64,000 bases of DNA from assembly GCA_011033025.1 (NCBI GenBank), contig WFMF01000003.1:1643483-1707482 (forward strand). Direction: 5' to 3'. The notes under the pieces are model-generated. The model searched no databases, was not told the DNA's origin, and saw only the letters and a list, made by a program, of their open reading frames with translations. The position numbers were made by a program, and so were the translations under genes. This stretch comes from Beroe forskalii. Taxonomy: Eukaryota > Ctenophora > Nuda > Beroida > Beroidae. Shown one piece after another: positions 11,036-22,196 of this stretch. Within the stretch, counting starts at the first letter, position 1, and each line of letters begins with the position of its first letter.

Positions 11036-11960
11036 AATGGCGTGTAAAGTTTCAGCTCAAACGGTCAAAGTTCAAGGATTTCAGGATTCTGTAGTCCACG
11101 AGAAATGAGATATCCCTCTGATCACTCTTTTAGGGGTAAAAATAGGGTATTTTGGATTTTACAACTAATGATCAAATATTTTAATAGATATACATACAGC
11201 AATTATCTTCAAAAATACCCGTAAATCATCATTTTTTTTACAACTGATTGATGCAGTGGTTTCAGGTGTATAATTTAAGAAAAGATACAATTTCATTTGG
11301 CCACCCATGACCCCACAAGACCTCAATGGCGAATAAATGTCGACAAAGCCAGTTCATAGATCGAAAAAAGGGAATTTTTCCTCCCCCATAAAAGACGAAA
11401 AATGGGTGATTTCGGAATTCTGTGGCCTGTTATGTCTTTCGTAGGTGTTCCATGAATGGCGTGCAAAGTTCGAAATTTTATCAGTCAAAAGACACATTTT
11501 TGTGACGGTGCCTCTAGAAATGAAGGACATTAAATTCTGGACTGTTCTTTTAGAGGCAAAAATACGGTTTTGGGATTTTACAGAAACAAAGGAAAACTGG
11601 TGAATATCATTGGTTCAGAGGTTTCGAAGCATAAATCTCATGACCAGATACACTTATTTCACCTCCTCGAGACTTATATCGAATATATCGAAAAGTGCAG
11701 TTCTCAGGCCGAAAAAACGTGACTTTCACCCCATAAAAAAGACGAAAAATAGATTTCGGAATTCTGAGGCCTGTTATGCTCGTAGGTGTTCCAGAATGGT
11801 GCAAAGTTCTAGCCTGATTGTCAGTCCAAAGACACATTTTTGATTTTGGGTGCCCTAGAGATGAGGACACCTCGATCACCTTTTTAGAGGTAAAATACGG
11901 TTTTTTAGATTTTAGGAAAAAAAAGGAAAACTGGTGAAATTTATTGGGTTAAGGTTTTAG
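11036..11960. repeat. three diverged tandem copies of a roughly 340-420-bp unit
   Basis: The landmarks GAATGGCGTGTAAAG, TTTTAGGGGTAAAAATA and TTTGGATTTTAC recur in diverged form, with copies beginning near 11036, 11452 and 11793. The middle of each has a TTTCGGAATTCTG...GGCCTGTTATG block. No coding potential is conserved between copies. Confidence 0.7.
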
Positions 11961-12002
11961 CCAAAAACTTTCCAGGCCCAAGAAAAAAAATTTTGAAAAG
12001 AC

Positions 12003-12560
12003 TGAGGAAGAGACTGGGTAGAAGACTCAGAAGGAAGTTGAGGAGCAGTGGCTGATCTCTTGAGGAATTTGAGAAGGAGGCCAAGGTACTAAGGCGAGAC
12101 AAAGGTAAGGAATGCATGATGCTATAGTGTGAGAGTGTGAGGCAGATAGACTAGATGGGCTGGGGAACTTTCAGGGCTGAATAGGGCAGGGACAGGCGCT
12201 CAATGGGGGGCAGCAGGGGTTCACCACAGGGTCACCAGGGGGTCAGTAGGGGTTCACCACGGGGTCATTAGGGGTCATTAGGGGTTCAGTAGGGTGTCAG
12301 TTGGGGGATGGACTAGGAATCTATTGGGAAGGGGCTGCAGAACAGGATGAAAAGACTGATGAGGAGACTGGGTAGAGGACTCAGAAGGAAGTTTCGGAGC
12401 AGTTGCTGATCATGAGGAATTGAGAAGGAGGCCAAGGTACTAGGGCGAGACAAGGCTAAGGAATGCATGGTGCTATAGTGAGAGGCAGGGAGACTAGATG
12501 GATATGGGCACTTTCAGGGCTAAATGGGGGCAAAGAGGACTTTACTGGAAAGAAGGGCAG
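12003..12560. repeat. two direct copies of a G/A-rich segment plus GGGGTCA minirepeats
   Basis: GACTCAGAAGGAAGTT through GGAATGCATGGTGCTATAGTG occurs at about 12020-12140 and again at 12370-12485. Between them, 12210-12310 is a run of short GGGGTTCACC/GGGTCAGTAG repeats. Confidence 0.75.
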
Positions 12561-13165
12561 GGGAATAATGGAGGCAGGAGGTCAAGCGGAGGGAAGAACT
12601 GCTGTTGTATAAGTAAATATTAGTTGTGGAAAGGTGATATTAGTGGTGGAAAGGTCCGGAAGTGGGAGCAGGAGTGGATTTTACTGGTTGCAGGGCCTTG
12701 GGGTTGACAGAATTCTGGGAAGCCATCGTTAGCTCCGATAGTCTAAGTCTAATGGCAATGTCAGGGTGTGTAATTCCTTGCAGGACTCTGTGCTGCAGTC
12801 TTAATTGGCAAGCCCTTTTATCAGAATCAAGGAGTCCTCATGCAAGGAGATTTTCAAGCACTCCAATATCACACCGAAAAATATTCAATACTCTTGGGAA
12901 CCTACTGAGATGTTAACAGTTGCATTCTCCTGGTCTATGAGTTGCCAAAAGCACTAGACTACGAAAATGAGCTTTATTATCTTTAACACCACATTTTTTC
13001 GTGATTTCGATAATAAGTGTCTTCAAATGTACTCAGTGTGTTCTTTGAACTATAACAAGCAACTTTCTTCTGAGAGTTTTTTGATTGTACCCTGAAGAGC
13101 GGTAAATATCAAAAATAGAAAAACGGCCAACCGGCCAACCCTCTAAAAAATTTCCAATTTCGGCC
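12561..13165. other. no clear gene; possible retroelement remnant on minus strand
   Basis: The minus strand around 12690-12900 has a fairly open, Leu/Arg-rich frame with one or two stops, but no motif lets me name it. A small (GGCCAAC/TTGGCCG) microsatellite follows at 13120-13198. Confidence 0.35.
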
Positions 13166-13691
13166 AATTGGCCGATGGCCGTTGGCCGTTGGCCGGTGGA
13201 CCCCCCCTATTGTCAGACGCACGCCCCCGCCGGCCCGCCAAAAGCAAAGGTAAAAGGGGCCGGGTCAGACAACGACTGACAGACTCTTTGAGTCTGTGCG
13301 CGCGAGTGCGCAGAGGGGCCTGGCAAGGATTAGGTTTTTACACACCGCTAGCATTGCTTCTAAACCTAACCATAGCTCTAACCAAAACCCTAACCTTAAT
13401 GCAGAATGCAAACCCTTCCTAAGCAAAGCCTGCATACTCATAGTAAAGGTTTGCGTTTGCTAAACATGTATCAGTATCATCAAAAGAGAGGCCGGACCCG
13501 AGGGTCCGCAAGAGGATAGTCCCGGAGTGGGACTGTGCCTGCCTCTAGTCGCCGAGGCGACGGGGGGTGAGGCTGAAAGGTGATGGAGGTGGTGGAGGGT
13601 AAAATGAGGGTGTGGCTAGCGAGGGGAGGATACCTTTACCAATACAATACCAGATACTTCAGAGCTATCGGAGAGATGAGTAGATGCTATG

Positions 13692-14545
13692 TCACCCTGT
13701 ATTGTCCGCCTCCTCCTCTGTTCGTTGTAGTCTTTTGGTTTGGAGTGTGTAACTGATCAGTGCGTCCATACTGTTGTTGTCCATGATGTCGTTAATGGAG
13801 TCATAGTATGTCCCGAGTGTGTTGCCTCTGATTCTCATAAATGCAGGGCATTGTCCAATGAAGTGTGCAACTGTCTCCTCTGTGTCAGTGCAGTAAGGGC
13901 AGTTTGGTGTGTCAGCGCGTGTTATTCTGTGCAAGTGTTTGTTCAGTCCTATGTGTCCTGTAATAATGGAGATAGCAGTTCGGTACCGGATACGGTTGCC
14001 AGTGTTGTTGTTAAGTGTGTGAAAAACCTTCTTCTGATGGTTACCTATGATCATGTCAGTGTGAGCATGTTTGTTGGTGATCCACCTGTCGTGGCTGAGG
14101 TTGGTTACCTTGGTATTGATTAAGTGTTTGATGAATGAAATGGGGACAAGGCTGGTGACGGGGTTACCATCTTTGGTGCCAGCCTTGGCAAGCTGGTCTG
14201 CTTTCTCGTTTCCCCAGTGTCCGATGTGGGCTTTTATCCATCTGACTTGGACTGTGTTGTCATGAGCTAGGAGGTGAGTGACTTGTGACAGTCTGCAACT
14301 GATTTGTTCTGTGGATTCTGTTGGAAAGAGCTTGGAGTGCCGATAGGCTGTCGCTCCAGAAGGTGATAAGCTTGTTGTTGTAGTGTTTAAGTCTGTCAGC
14401 AGCATGCATAAGTGCTGCTATTTCGGCCTGAAAACCGTGCAGTGATCTTTCATCTTGAAGTGGTACTCGGTTGTGTTCTCGTTGTGGGGGTCCTTGATGA
14501 CGTAGCCGCCGCCCACCCCGTGGTCTGTTTTAGAGCCATGTATCA
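13692..14545 (-). mobile_element. LINE 3' end: RNase H and zinc finger, 5' truncated
   Basis: The minus-strand ORF at 13692-14405 contains VRWIKAHIGHWGNEKADQLA (RNase H motif) and a CPYC...H...C zinc finger (NCPYCTDTEETVAHFIGQCP). These are the usual C-terminal end of RNase H-bearing non-LTR elements. Upstream, the start of the RNase H (DGSKTDHGVGGGYVI-like, 14545-14430) and the VFQAEIAAL segment can be read. One base appears to be missing between GTTTTC and AGGCC near 14430. The element breaks off at about 14545, where a CG-rich dispersed repeat starts. The family differs from the fragment at 7190-7985. Confidence 0.8.
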
Positions 14546-14645
14546 GTATATCCCTGTGTGCGTCGCGCGGCGTGCTTCCCCCAGAGAAGCCTGGCGCAGG
14601 CGCCTGTACGCATATGCGTACCTATAAGTATAAGGGCTTAGGAAA
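14546..14645. repeat. CG-rich dispersed repeat (short copy)
   Basis: TATATCCCTGTGTGCGT, then CGCGGCG-rich sequence, then TATAAGGGCTTAGGAA. The same order of words is seen at 47780-47878, 55001-55090 and 55640-55695, so this is a dispersed family. It abuts the truncated LINE. Confidence 0.75.
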
Positions 14646-14680
14646 GGTGTATGCACGCGTGTGGCTTCCCCTTACCAGGG

Positions 14681-15060
14681 TATGTCTCGCATGTAAACAC
14701 TAAACAGGGCTGAGTGACCTCACAGATCTAAAGGTCAAGTTTTTGTATCCTCAACCTAACTGTGACCCTAAGCAAAACACAAATCATAATCCTTACCCTA
14801 AACATTGCTGTAGGATGTTACCCTACCCTCCGCCGCGCGCACATCGTTTGCAACACGACCCTCCAAACTTCGGTATGTCTCCCATATAAACGGCTCTGAG
14901 TGACGTCACAGATCTAAACGTCAATTTTTCTGTATCCTATACCTAACCATAGCCTAACCAAAACCCTAACCATAATCCTAACACTAACCCTAACAAATCC
15001 TGACCCTAATCCTGACCCTAACCCTAGTCCTTAAAGCGATAGGTGCGCGTAATTATATTT
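14681..15060. repeat. degenerate CCCTAA telomere-like repeats in a duplicated segment
   Basis: CCTAACC, CCCTAACC and variants recur about fifteen times, most densely at 14937-15035. Two related segments (ATGTCTC...GTAAAC...GAGTGAC...CACAGATCTAAA) start at 14681 and 14874. A smaller group of CTAACC words lies at 13362-13408. The units are imperfect, so this is an interstitial relic and not a telomere end. Confidence 0.75.
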
Positions 15061-15253
15061 TTCTGAGTGACGTCATTGTCATGGATAATGAAGGCTCCCG
15101 TTTATATGGGAGACCAACCCAAACTTCAGAGTGTTGCGCGCTAGGGATGGGAGAAATCCATCAAAAACATTGTATTTGTAAATCCCAACCCTAATCCTAA
15201 CCTCTTAAGCGCTAGAGTGACGTCATTGTGATAGATAATGAAGGCTCGTACTC

Positions 15254-15360
15254 GAAGTTTGTGATGCCCCTGGTCTGGTCACTGGTTAGGGCTAGACTAG
15301 CTCATGGCACCAGTGACCAGTGAGTCTAGCCCAACCAGTGACCACGGGCATCACAAACTG
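15254..15360. repeat. imperfect hairpin
   Basis: AGTTTGTGATGCCC at the left pairs with GGGCATCACAAACT at the right. GGTCACTGGTT and CTAGAC are also mirrored, with a small loop around CATGG. Arms are about 50 bases each. Confidence 0.8.
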
Positions 15361-15583
15361 GAAGAGGCATGCGTCTGACAATATAAAGGATTAGTATCAG
15401 TAATGGTATTTTTCTGCTTCAAGGATCAAAGTGGAAGAGCCGCGCACGAATTTTACTTATTAGTATTTATTTACGATTCAAGGGAGCATCGGATTAAATC
15501 GGCACTGGATATAATCAGCACTGTGGTCTGCCACGTGATATATCACGTGACGTAGTAACTGCACTATGATCTGAATGCATGAG

Positions 15584-16552
15584 GGGCAGGTGAGGGGCTA
15601 ATAAGGGGCTAGTGAGGGGCTAATAAGGGGCTAGTGAGGGGCTAATAAGGGGCTAGTGAGGGGCTAGTGAGGGGCTAGTGAGGGGCTAATAAGGGGCTAG
15701 TGAGGGGCTAATAAGGGGCTAGTGAGGGGCTAATAAGGGGCTAGTGAGGGGCTAATAAGGGGCTAGTGAGGGGCTAATAAGGGGCTAGTGAGGGGCTAAT
15801 AAGGGGCTAGTGAGGGGCTAATAAGGGGCTAGTGAGGGGCTAATAAGGGGCTAGTGAGGGGCTAATAAGGGGCTAGTGAGGGGCTAGTGAGGGGCTAATA
15901 AGGGGCTAATAAGGGGCTAATAAGGGGCTAATAAGGGGCTAGTGAGGGGCTAATAAGGGTCTAGTGAGGGGCTAATAAGGGGCTAGTGAGGGGCTAGTGA
16001 GGGGCTAGTGAGGGGCTAGTGAGGGGCTAGTGAGGGGCTAATAAGGGGCTAATAAGGGGCTAATAAGGGGCTAGTGAGGGGCTAGTGAGGGGCTAATAAG
16101 GGCTAGTGAGGGGCTAATAAGGGGCCAGTGAGGGCCCAAGGGTCTAGTGAGGCCAGTGAGGGGCCAATAAGGGGCTAGTGAGGGGCTAATAAGGGGCTAA
16201 TAAGGGGCTAGTGAGGGGCTAATAAGGGGCTAGTGAGGGGCTAGTGAGGGGCCAATAAGGGGCTAGTGAGGGGCTAATAAGGGCTAGTGAGGGGCTAATA
16301 AGGGGCTAGTGAGGGGCTAGTGAGGGGCTAGTGAGGGGCCAATAAGGGGCCAATAAGGGGCTAGTGAGGGGCTAGTGAGGGGCTAATAAGGGGCTAGTGA
16401 GGGGCTAATAAGGGGCTAGTGAGGGGCTATTAAGGGGCTAGTGAGGGGCTAATAAGGGGCTAGTGAGGGGCTAATAAGGGGCTAGTGAGGGGCTAATAAG
16501 GGGCTAGTGAGGGGCTAATAAGGGGCTAATAAGGGGCTAGTAAGGGGCAGGA
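15584..16552. repeat. 11-bp satellite made of two alternating unit types
   Basis: About 88 consecutive units of 11 bases in which GGGGCTAGTGA and GGGGCTAATAA alternate. The strict ABAB order is broken by runs of A or of B. The very few other variants (GGGGCCAGTGA, GGGCTA with one G fewer) cluster at 16095-16180. No ORF is meaningful here. Confidence 0.95.
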
Positions 16553-17050
16553 ACCTATTTAGGTATTTTGTAACGGTGGGGGCTAGTGGTCTTGCAATTT
16601 TTAATACGATTTGAAAATTTGCATTTTTAGCACAAAATTTACTACTGGTGGGGGCTAGCTGATTTTGCCAGAAACCAACCAAATTAGCCCCTCATATGGG
16701 CGCAATAGCCCCTCATATGGGAGCAATAGCCCCTCATATGGGCGCAATAGCCCCCATGGAAATTCACAAACTTAAAATCCGTGGGGGCTAATGGGGGCTA
16801 ATTTTTCTGTGGGGGCTAATGGGGGCTAATAAGGGGCTAACCTTCATTTTTAGCCCCCGTGGGGGCTACGTGAGGGGCTAGTGAGGGGCTAGTGAGGGGC
16901 TAATGGGGGCTAATGGGGGCTAAATAGCCCCTCACCGTGGGCGCTATAGCCCCCACCATAGCCCCCACGCTATTTTAGCACCCACGGGGGCTAAATGCTT
17001 AAAATTAGCCCCTCACTAGCCCCTTATTAGCCCCTCACGTAGCCCCCCAA
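16553..17050. repeat. dispersed GGGGCTA words in both orientations beside the satellite
   Basis: GGGGGCTA and its complement TAGCCCC occur many times in mixed orientation, allowing several hairpins (for example 16850-17045). Three copies of a roughly 24-base unit reading GCCCCTCATATGGGCGCAAT sit at 16685-16755. This looks like the flank from which the 11-bp array expanded. Confidence 0.75.
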
Positions 17051-17292
17051 TTGAAATTATGACTCATTGGCAATTCAATGCTTCAATGAAAGGGGTATTA
17101 TTTTGATAAAACTCATTTTACAGTTGATGGTTAAATCTTCAATTATGATGTCTAGTTGGTTCATTTCAGTTGGTTAAAACATCATTTTTAACCAATCAGG
17201 ATAACTCAAATGAATTTTGAATGTGTTTAAATATGTGATAAAATTATTTAAGACATTAGATAAAATACAAAATGAAAATAATGAAGAGTAAC
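17051..17292. other. intron or 3' region of the tectonic gene, nothing recognised
   Basis: AT-rich with no coding signal. Further tectonic exons would be expected on this side; none were found before the 11-bp satellite. Confidence 0.4.
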
Positions 17293-17462
17293 CTTGAATT
17301 GACATAGTTGAAATATATTCCTAAATGAGCTGAATTCGATTTCTTTATACATAGCACACGTTCCAATGGAGAAAAATTTTTGATATCTGAACAGTCAGGT
17401 GCGATGGTGGATATAAAATTCCCACCATATGGACCTTCAAGACAGCTACCAAATGATTGCTT
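17293..17462 (-). CDS. TCTN-like: tectonic-family exon after the CCCD motif
   Basis: A 170-nt exon with acceptor TTTGATTTCAG and donor CAAG|GTTACT. It encodes KQSFGSCLEGPYGGNFISTI, APDCSDIKNFSPLERVLCIKK and SNSAHLGIYFNYVNS. Tectonic proteins have a similar Cys-containing segment with a VLC...NS..LG..Y pattern directly after the CCCD motif. It joins in phase 0 to the exon at 17692-18782. It ends in phase 2, so at least one further exon should exist at lower coordinates. Confidence 0.65.
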
Positions 17463-17691
17463 CTGAAATCAAAATCCAAATGATATCAATATAGTAAATT
17501 GAGGTGCACTACTTTTTAATATAATTCAGATATATTTAATAGCTGATCATTATTCAACAAAAGAATTTATAGCTGACATAATTTTCCATTTTATTAAATG
17601 TGAATTAAATAAATAAATTAATCTATACAATCATGATCAGTATAGATCAAATAGAATATTCTATTGGTCTATGATAGATAAATTCACTTAC

Positions 17692-18782
17692 TTGGCTTGA
17701 TGAGCAGTCATTGTCACAGCAGCACCTATCATCACAATGCTCATTTATCACATCACATGAGCAATTAACTTTTACATAATCTTCAAAATCGATTTTTTCT
17801 GTTGACAGAGTGCTCTCTCCACTAGGGATAAATGTGAACATGAAACTTGCTTGCACAGCTCTATTTAATAATGTTGCACGACATCTAACACCAAAAACAC
17901 CATATTCAGTAACAGAGCTCCTTGGATATACATTGTATTCCTCTCAGAAATTATTTCTAGTTGTATATCTTCAAAACTTTCATCTTTGTCAAAGTCCTGT
18001 ACATTATATTCATCAATCACTATTGCATTAATAAAACAATCAACCTGTGAAGCAGTTTCTTCTTCAGGATAGGTGTATATAATGAATGTTCCATTCTTAT
18101 TGATACTAATTGTTTGAAATGAGGAACTTATGTAAAGTGAAGGATTCATGATTATAATTTTCTTTTATCTGAAAATCCTTGAATGACATTTGCATTTTGA
18201 ACAGAATTAGTAGTAACGCATTCAAGAGTTGATTGACATATACCAGTTGTACAAGTAGAAGCTGAAGTAGGAAATTCATTTATATTACTGCTTGTTATGT
18301 ACTCTTTTTATTTCCAAATTGGTCGCTGAGCATTGAATGGTCAATGTATTACCATTACTGTTAGTTAATCCACTTTTCAATTGTAGCAGAAGTGGATTGG
18401 TATTAAAAAATAGCACATCACTGCATAGTACAATTTTCACTCCAACAAATGATAATACAGCTTCTGTTCTGAATACACTATCTCCATTAGTGCTACATTC
18501 TACCAAAAATGATGAAGCTGAATTAATGGTGCTCTGAGCAGTTATTTTGATGTTTAACGTTCCATAGGTGTTTGCCAGGAGGTTAACTGATTCTATATTC
18601 AGACCAGAACTTTGACAACTTAGAATTGTATTGGATGGAATGCTACCATAATGAACCTTCAATGTGTATGTACTTGCATCTATAGACAGAATGGCATCTT
18701 CTACAATAATATAAGGGCTACTTTCAACAACACTGAAGATTGACAAAAGGATAGCCACAACCATTGAGGACACATAGATCAT
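17692..18782 (-). CDS. TCTN-like: tectonic-family protein, N-terminal exon with signal peptide (three frame breaks)
   Basis: The frame starts at 18782 with a hydrophobic signal peptide (MIYVSSMVVAILLSIFSVVES). It runs through a Cys-poor beta-rich ectodomain and reaches VNCSCDVINEHCDDRCCCD at about 17760-17710. The CxCD...C...CCCDxDC pattern is diagnostic for tectonics (TCTN1-3), secreted or membrane proteins of the ciliary transition zone. The exon ends CAA|GTAAGT. The coding sequence continues across three one-base frame changes at short homopolymers: T5 at 18305-18309 (one extra), T4 at 18158-18161 (one missing) and CC at 17940-17941 (one missing). The protein sense on both sides of each break is good, so they are assembly errors or very young mutations. 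An acceptor-like TTTATTTTTCAG lies five bases before the ATG, so a 5' UTR exon or trans-splicing is possible. Confidence 0.8.
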
Positions 18783-19412
18783 GAGAACTGAAAAATAAAT
18801 ATCATAGAGTAATTCAACTTATCCTTACACAATAAATTAGAATTTGAATTAGAATTAAAGGTTTAATGTTTATGTCAGCACAATGACAATGTACATATTT
18901 TTGTAAATTTTGCTTTTTACTAATTTCAGGACATGTTTTACGGGACTTGTGTCAAGCCGCGCCGCGAATTTCAGCATTTAAATGCAAGGCTACAAGGTTT
19001 GCAATTTCCTCCCAAGCACGCTGCAAAATTTATCAACAATGCACAATCCCGTTCACACACTATCAGTCGCAGTTCCGCCTTGTTGTCTATCTCCTTTTAT
19101 AGTTGTTTACGAAGTAGGATTTCAGCTATTGATTTTGTCACAGTTTTGAAATTTGGGTATCAAAATGTATAGTGCTTTGTTTTGATATTCATTGTCCCTC
19201 AAAACAATCAATATTCAAATATGTCTGCTTGGAAGCAATAATAAAGATGGACATACAATTTCAGCCTGATGATGTCGAACGATTTAACTTGATACAAAAC
19301 ATGTTTTTATGGTGGCTAATTGCTTAAGTAAGGTTCATTGCTAATCAAGTACTGAAAGTTTTGATGGCATGTGCGTGAACAGTATGTGAAATGGGAATTA
19401 AAAGTCTCATGT
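18783..19412. other. upstream region of the tectonic gene, no other gene seen
   Basis: AT-rich. The short plus-strand ORF at 18933-19172 has no recognisable motif. No clear promoter element was identified. Confidence 0.4.
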
Positions 19413-21400
19413 AGGTATGGGACGTGGCAATTTGAGGCGATATATTACCCAAAACTTCCCAATAGTTCCAAACTAAAAACACTCAACCCTTAGCCACGCC
19501 AAAATCCCACGTATGTGAGAAAAATGTGTTTCAATTGTGTATCAACTATCAGGCCATGGGACTTGGCGATTTGAGACCAGATATGCCTCCAAAACGTATT
19601 ATTATGATGTGAAATCATATTTCAGAGTTCCTGAGTGCCAAATGCAAACCAACCATCCTCAACTTTCGGCCACGCCCAAATCTCACGTCCCATAAATGTG
19701 CGAAAAGTGTGTCAAAAGTCCCATGGATGGGACGTGGCGATTTGAGGCGATATATGACCTGAAAACGTATTATTATGATTGGAAAACATATTTTAGAGTT
19801 CTGAGTGCCAAACCAACCACGCCCAACCCTCGGCCACGCCCAAATCCCACGTCCCATAATTCTCAGAAAAAGTGTGTCAAATCTGTGTCAAGCCATGGGA
19901 CGTGGCGATTTGAGACCAGATATGCCTCCAAAAACGTATTATTATGATGTGGAAAACATATTTTAGAGTTCTGAGTGCCAAACCAGCCATCTCCAACTTT
20001 TCGGCCCAAATCCTTGCCGTCCCATAAAAGTGTGTCAAATATGTGTCAAAGTCCCATGGATGGGACGTGGCGATTTGAGACCAGATAGCATGCCTCCAAA
20101 ACGTATTATTATGATTGGAAAACATATTTTTAGAGTTCCTGAGTGCCAGACCAACCATCTCCAACTTTCGGCCACGCCCAAATCCCACGTCCCATAGATG
20201 CGCGAAAAGTGTGTCAAATATGTGTCCAAAGTCCCATGGATGGGGCCATTCCAACCAGATATGCCTCCAAAACGTACTATTATGATTGGAAAACATATTT
20301 TAGAGTTCCTGAGTGCCAAACCAACCACTCAACTTTCGGCCGCCCAAATCCCACGTCCCATAAATGCGAAAAATGTGTCAAATATGTTTCAAAAGTCCCA
20401 TGGATGGGACGTGGCGATTTGAGACCAGATATGCCCCCAAAACGTATTATTATGATGGGAAAACATATTTTAGAGTTCCTGAGTGCCAGACCAACCATCT
20501 CAACTTTCGGCCACGCCCAAATCCTACGATCCCATAGGCGAAAAGTGTGTCAAATATACCAAAAGTCCCATGGATGGGACGATGATTTGAGACCAGATAT
20601 GCCCCCAAAACGTATTATGATGGGAAAACATATTTTAGAGTTCCTGAGTGCCAGACCAACCATCAACTTTCGGCCACGCCCCAAATCCCCGTCCCCGAAA
20701 AGTGTGTCAAATATGTTTCAAAGTCCCATGGATGGGAAGCTATGGAATAATTGGAAAACATATTTTAGAGTTCCTGAGTGCCAGACCAACCATCTCCAAC
20801 TTTCAGCCACGCGCCCAAATCCCCACGTCCATAGATGTCTTGTGAAAGTGTGTCAAATATGTCAAAAGTCCCATGGATGGGACGTGGCGATTGAGACCAG
20901 ATATGCCTCCAAAACGTACTATTATGATTGGAAAACATATTTTAGAGTTCCTGAGGCCAAACCAACCATCTCCAACTTTCGGCCACGCCCGTCCAAATCC
21001 CATACGCCCTTTGGCGAAAAGTGTGTCAAATATGTTTCAAAGTCCCATGGATGGGACGTGCTTATTTGAGACCGAATGTGCCTCCAAAACGTATTATTAT
21101 GATGGAAAAACATATTTTAGAGTTCTTGAGTGCTAATTCGCTAACCAACCACGCCTGAACCCCTCGTACGCGCCCAAATTCCATGAATGCTCGAAAGTGT
21201 GTCAAATCTGTTTCAAGCCATGGGACGTGGTGACATGAGACTAGATATGCCTTCAAAAACGTATTATTATGGGAAAAACATATTTTAGAGTTCTTGAGTG
21301 CCAAACCAACCATCAATAAACTTTCGGCCACCCCAAATCCCACGTCCCGTAAATGGTCGAAAAGTGTGCCAAATATGTGTCAAAAGTCCCATGGATGGGA
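19413..21400. repeat. roughly 170-bp satellite, orientation 1
   Basis: Tandem units reading GGGACGTGGCGATTTGAGAC, then GCCTCCAAAACGTATTATTA, then AGAGTTCCTGAGTGCCA. Copies here are diverged and carry many small indels compared with the right-hand array. Long open frames through them, up to 308 codons at 20143-21069, follow from the unit length and are not genes. Confidence 0.9.
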
Positions 21401-22196
21401 CGTGGGATTTGGGCGTGGCCGAGGGTTGCAGGTGGTTGGTTTGGCACTCAGGAACTCTAAAATATGTTTTCCCATCATAATACGTTTTGGAGGCATATCT
21501 GGTCTCAAATCGCCATGTCCCCATCCATGGACTTTTGACACATATTTGACACACTTTTCGCGCATTTATGGGATCGGACGGCGTGGCCGAAAGTTGGAGA
21601 TGGTTGGTTTGGCACTCAGGAACTCTAAAATATGGTTTCCCATCATAATAATACGTTTTTGGAGGCATATCTGTTCTCAAAAACGCCACGCCCCATCCAT
21701 GGGACTTTGATACATATTTGACAATTTTTCAAGGCGATTTATGGACGTGGGATTTGGGTGTGGCCGAAAGTTGAAATGGTTGGTTTGGCACTCAGGAACT
21801 CTAAAATATGTTTTCCATCATAATAATACGTTTTGGAGGCATATCTGGTCTCAATCGCCACGTCCCATCCATGGGACTTTTGACACACATTTGACACATA
21901 CTCGCGTGTGATTTATGGGACGGGATTTGGGGCTCGGCTGAAAGTTGGAGATGGTTGTTTGGCACTCAGGAACTCTAAAATATGTTTTCCATCATAATAT
22001 TATTGTTTTGGAGGCATATCTGATCTCAAATCGCTTAATGCTCCATCCATGGGACTTTTGACACATATTTGACACACTTTTCGCCAAAGAGATTTATGGA
22101 CGTGGGATTTGGCAATGAAAGTTGATATGGTTGGTTTGGCACTCAGGAACTCTAAAATATGTTTTCCAATCATAATAATACGTTTTGGAGGCATAT
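21401..22196. repeat. roughly 170-bp satellite, orientation 2, left part
   Basis: The same unit in reverse complement (GGCACTCAGGAACTCTAAAA...GGAGGCATATCTGGTCTC). The switch of orientation falls in GGGACGTGG at about 21398-21406, a word that occurs on both strands of every unit. The array is interrupted at 22196 by an inserted element and resumes at 22966. Confidence 0.9.

Noticed and set aside
14546-14645. Possible rRNA or tRNA gene because of high GC and hairpins
   Set aside because: No cloverleaf or rRNA core words; the same module is a dispersed repeat.
20143-21069. A 308-codon open frame and dozens of 60-140-codon frames in 19.6-26 kb
   Set aside because: They follow the 170-bp satellite on both strands and repeat the same peptide words; frame length results from unit length.
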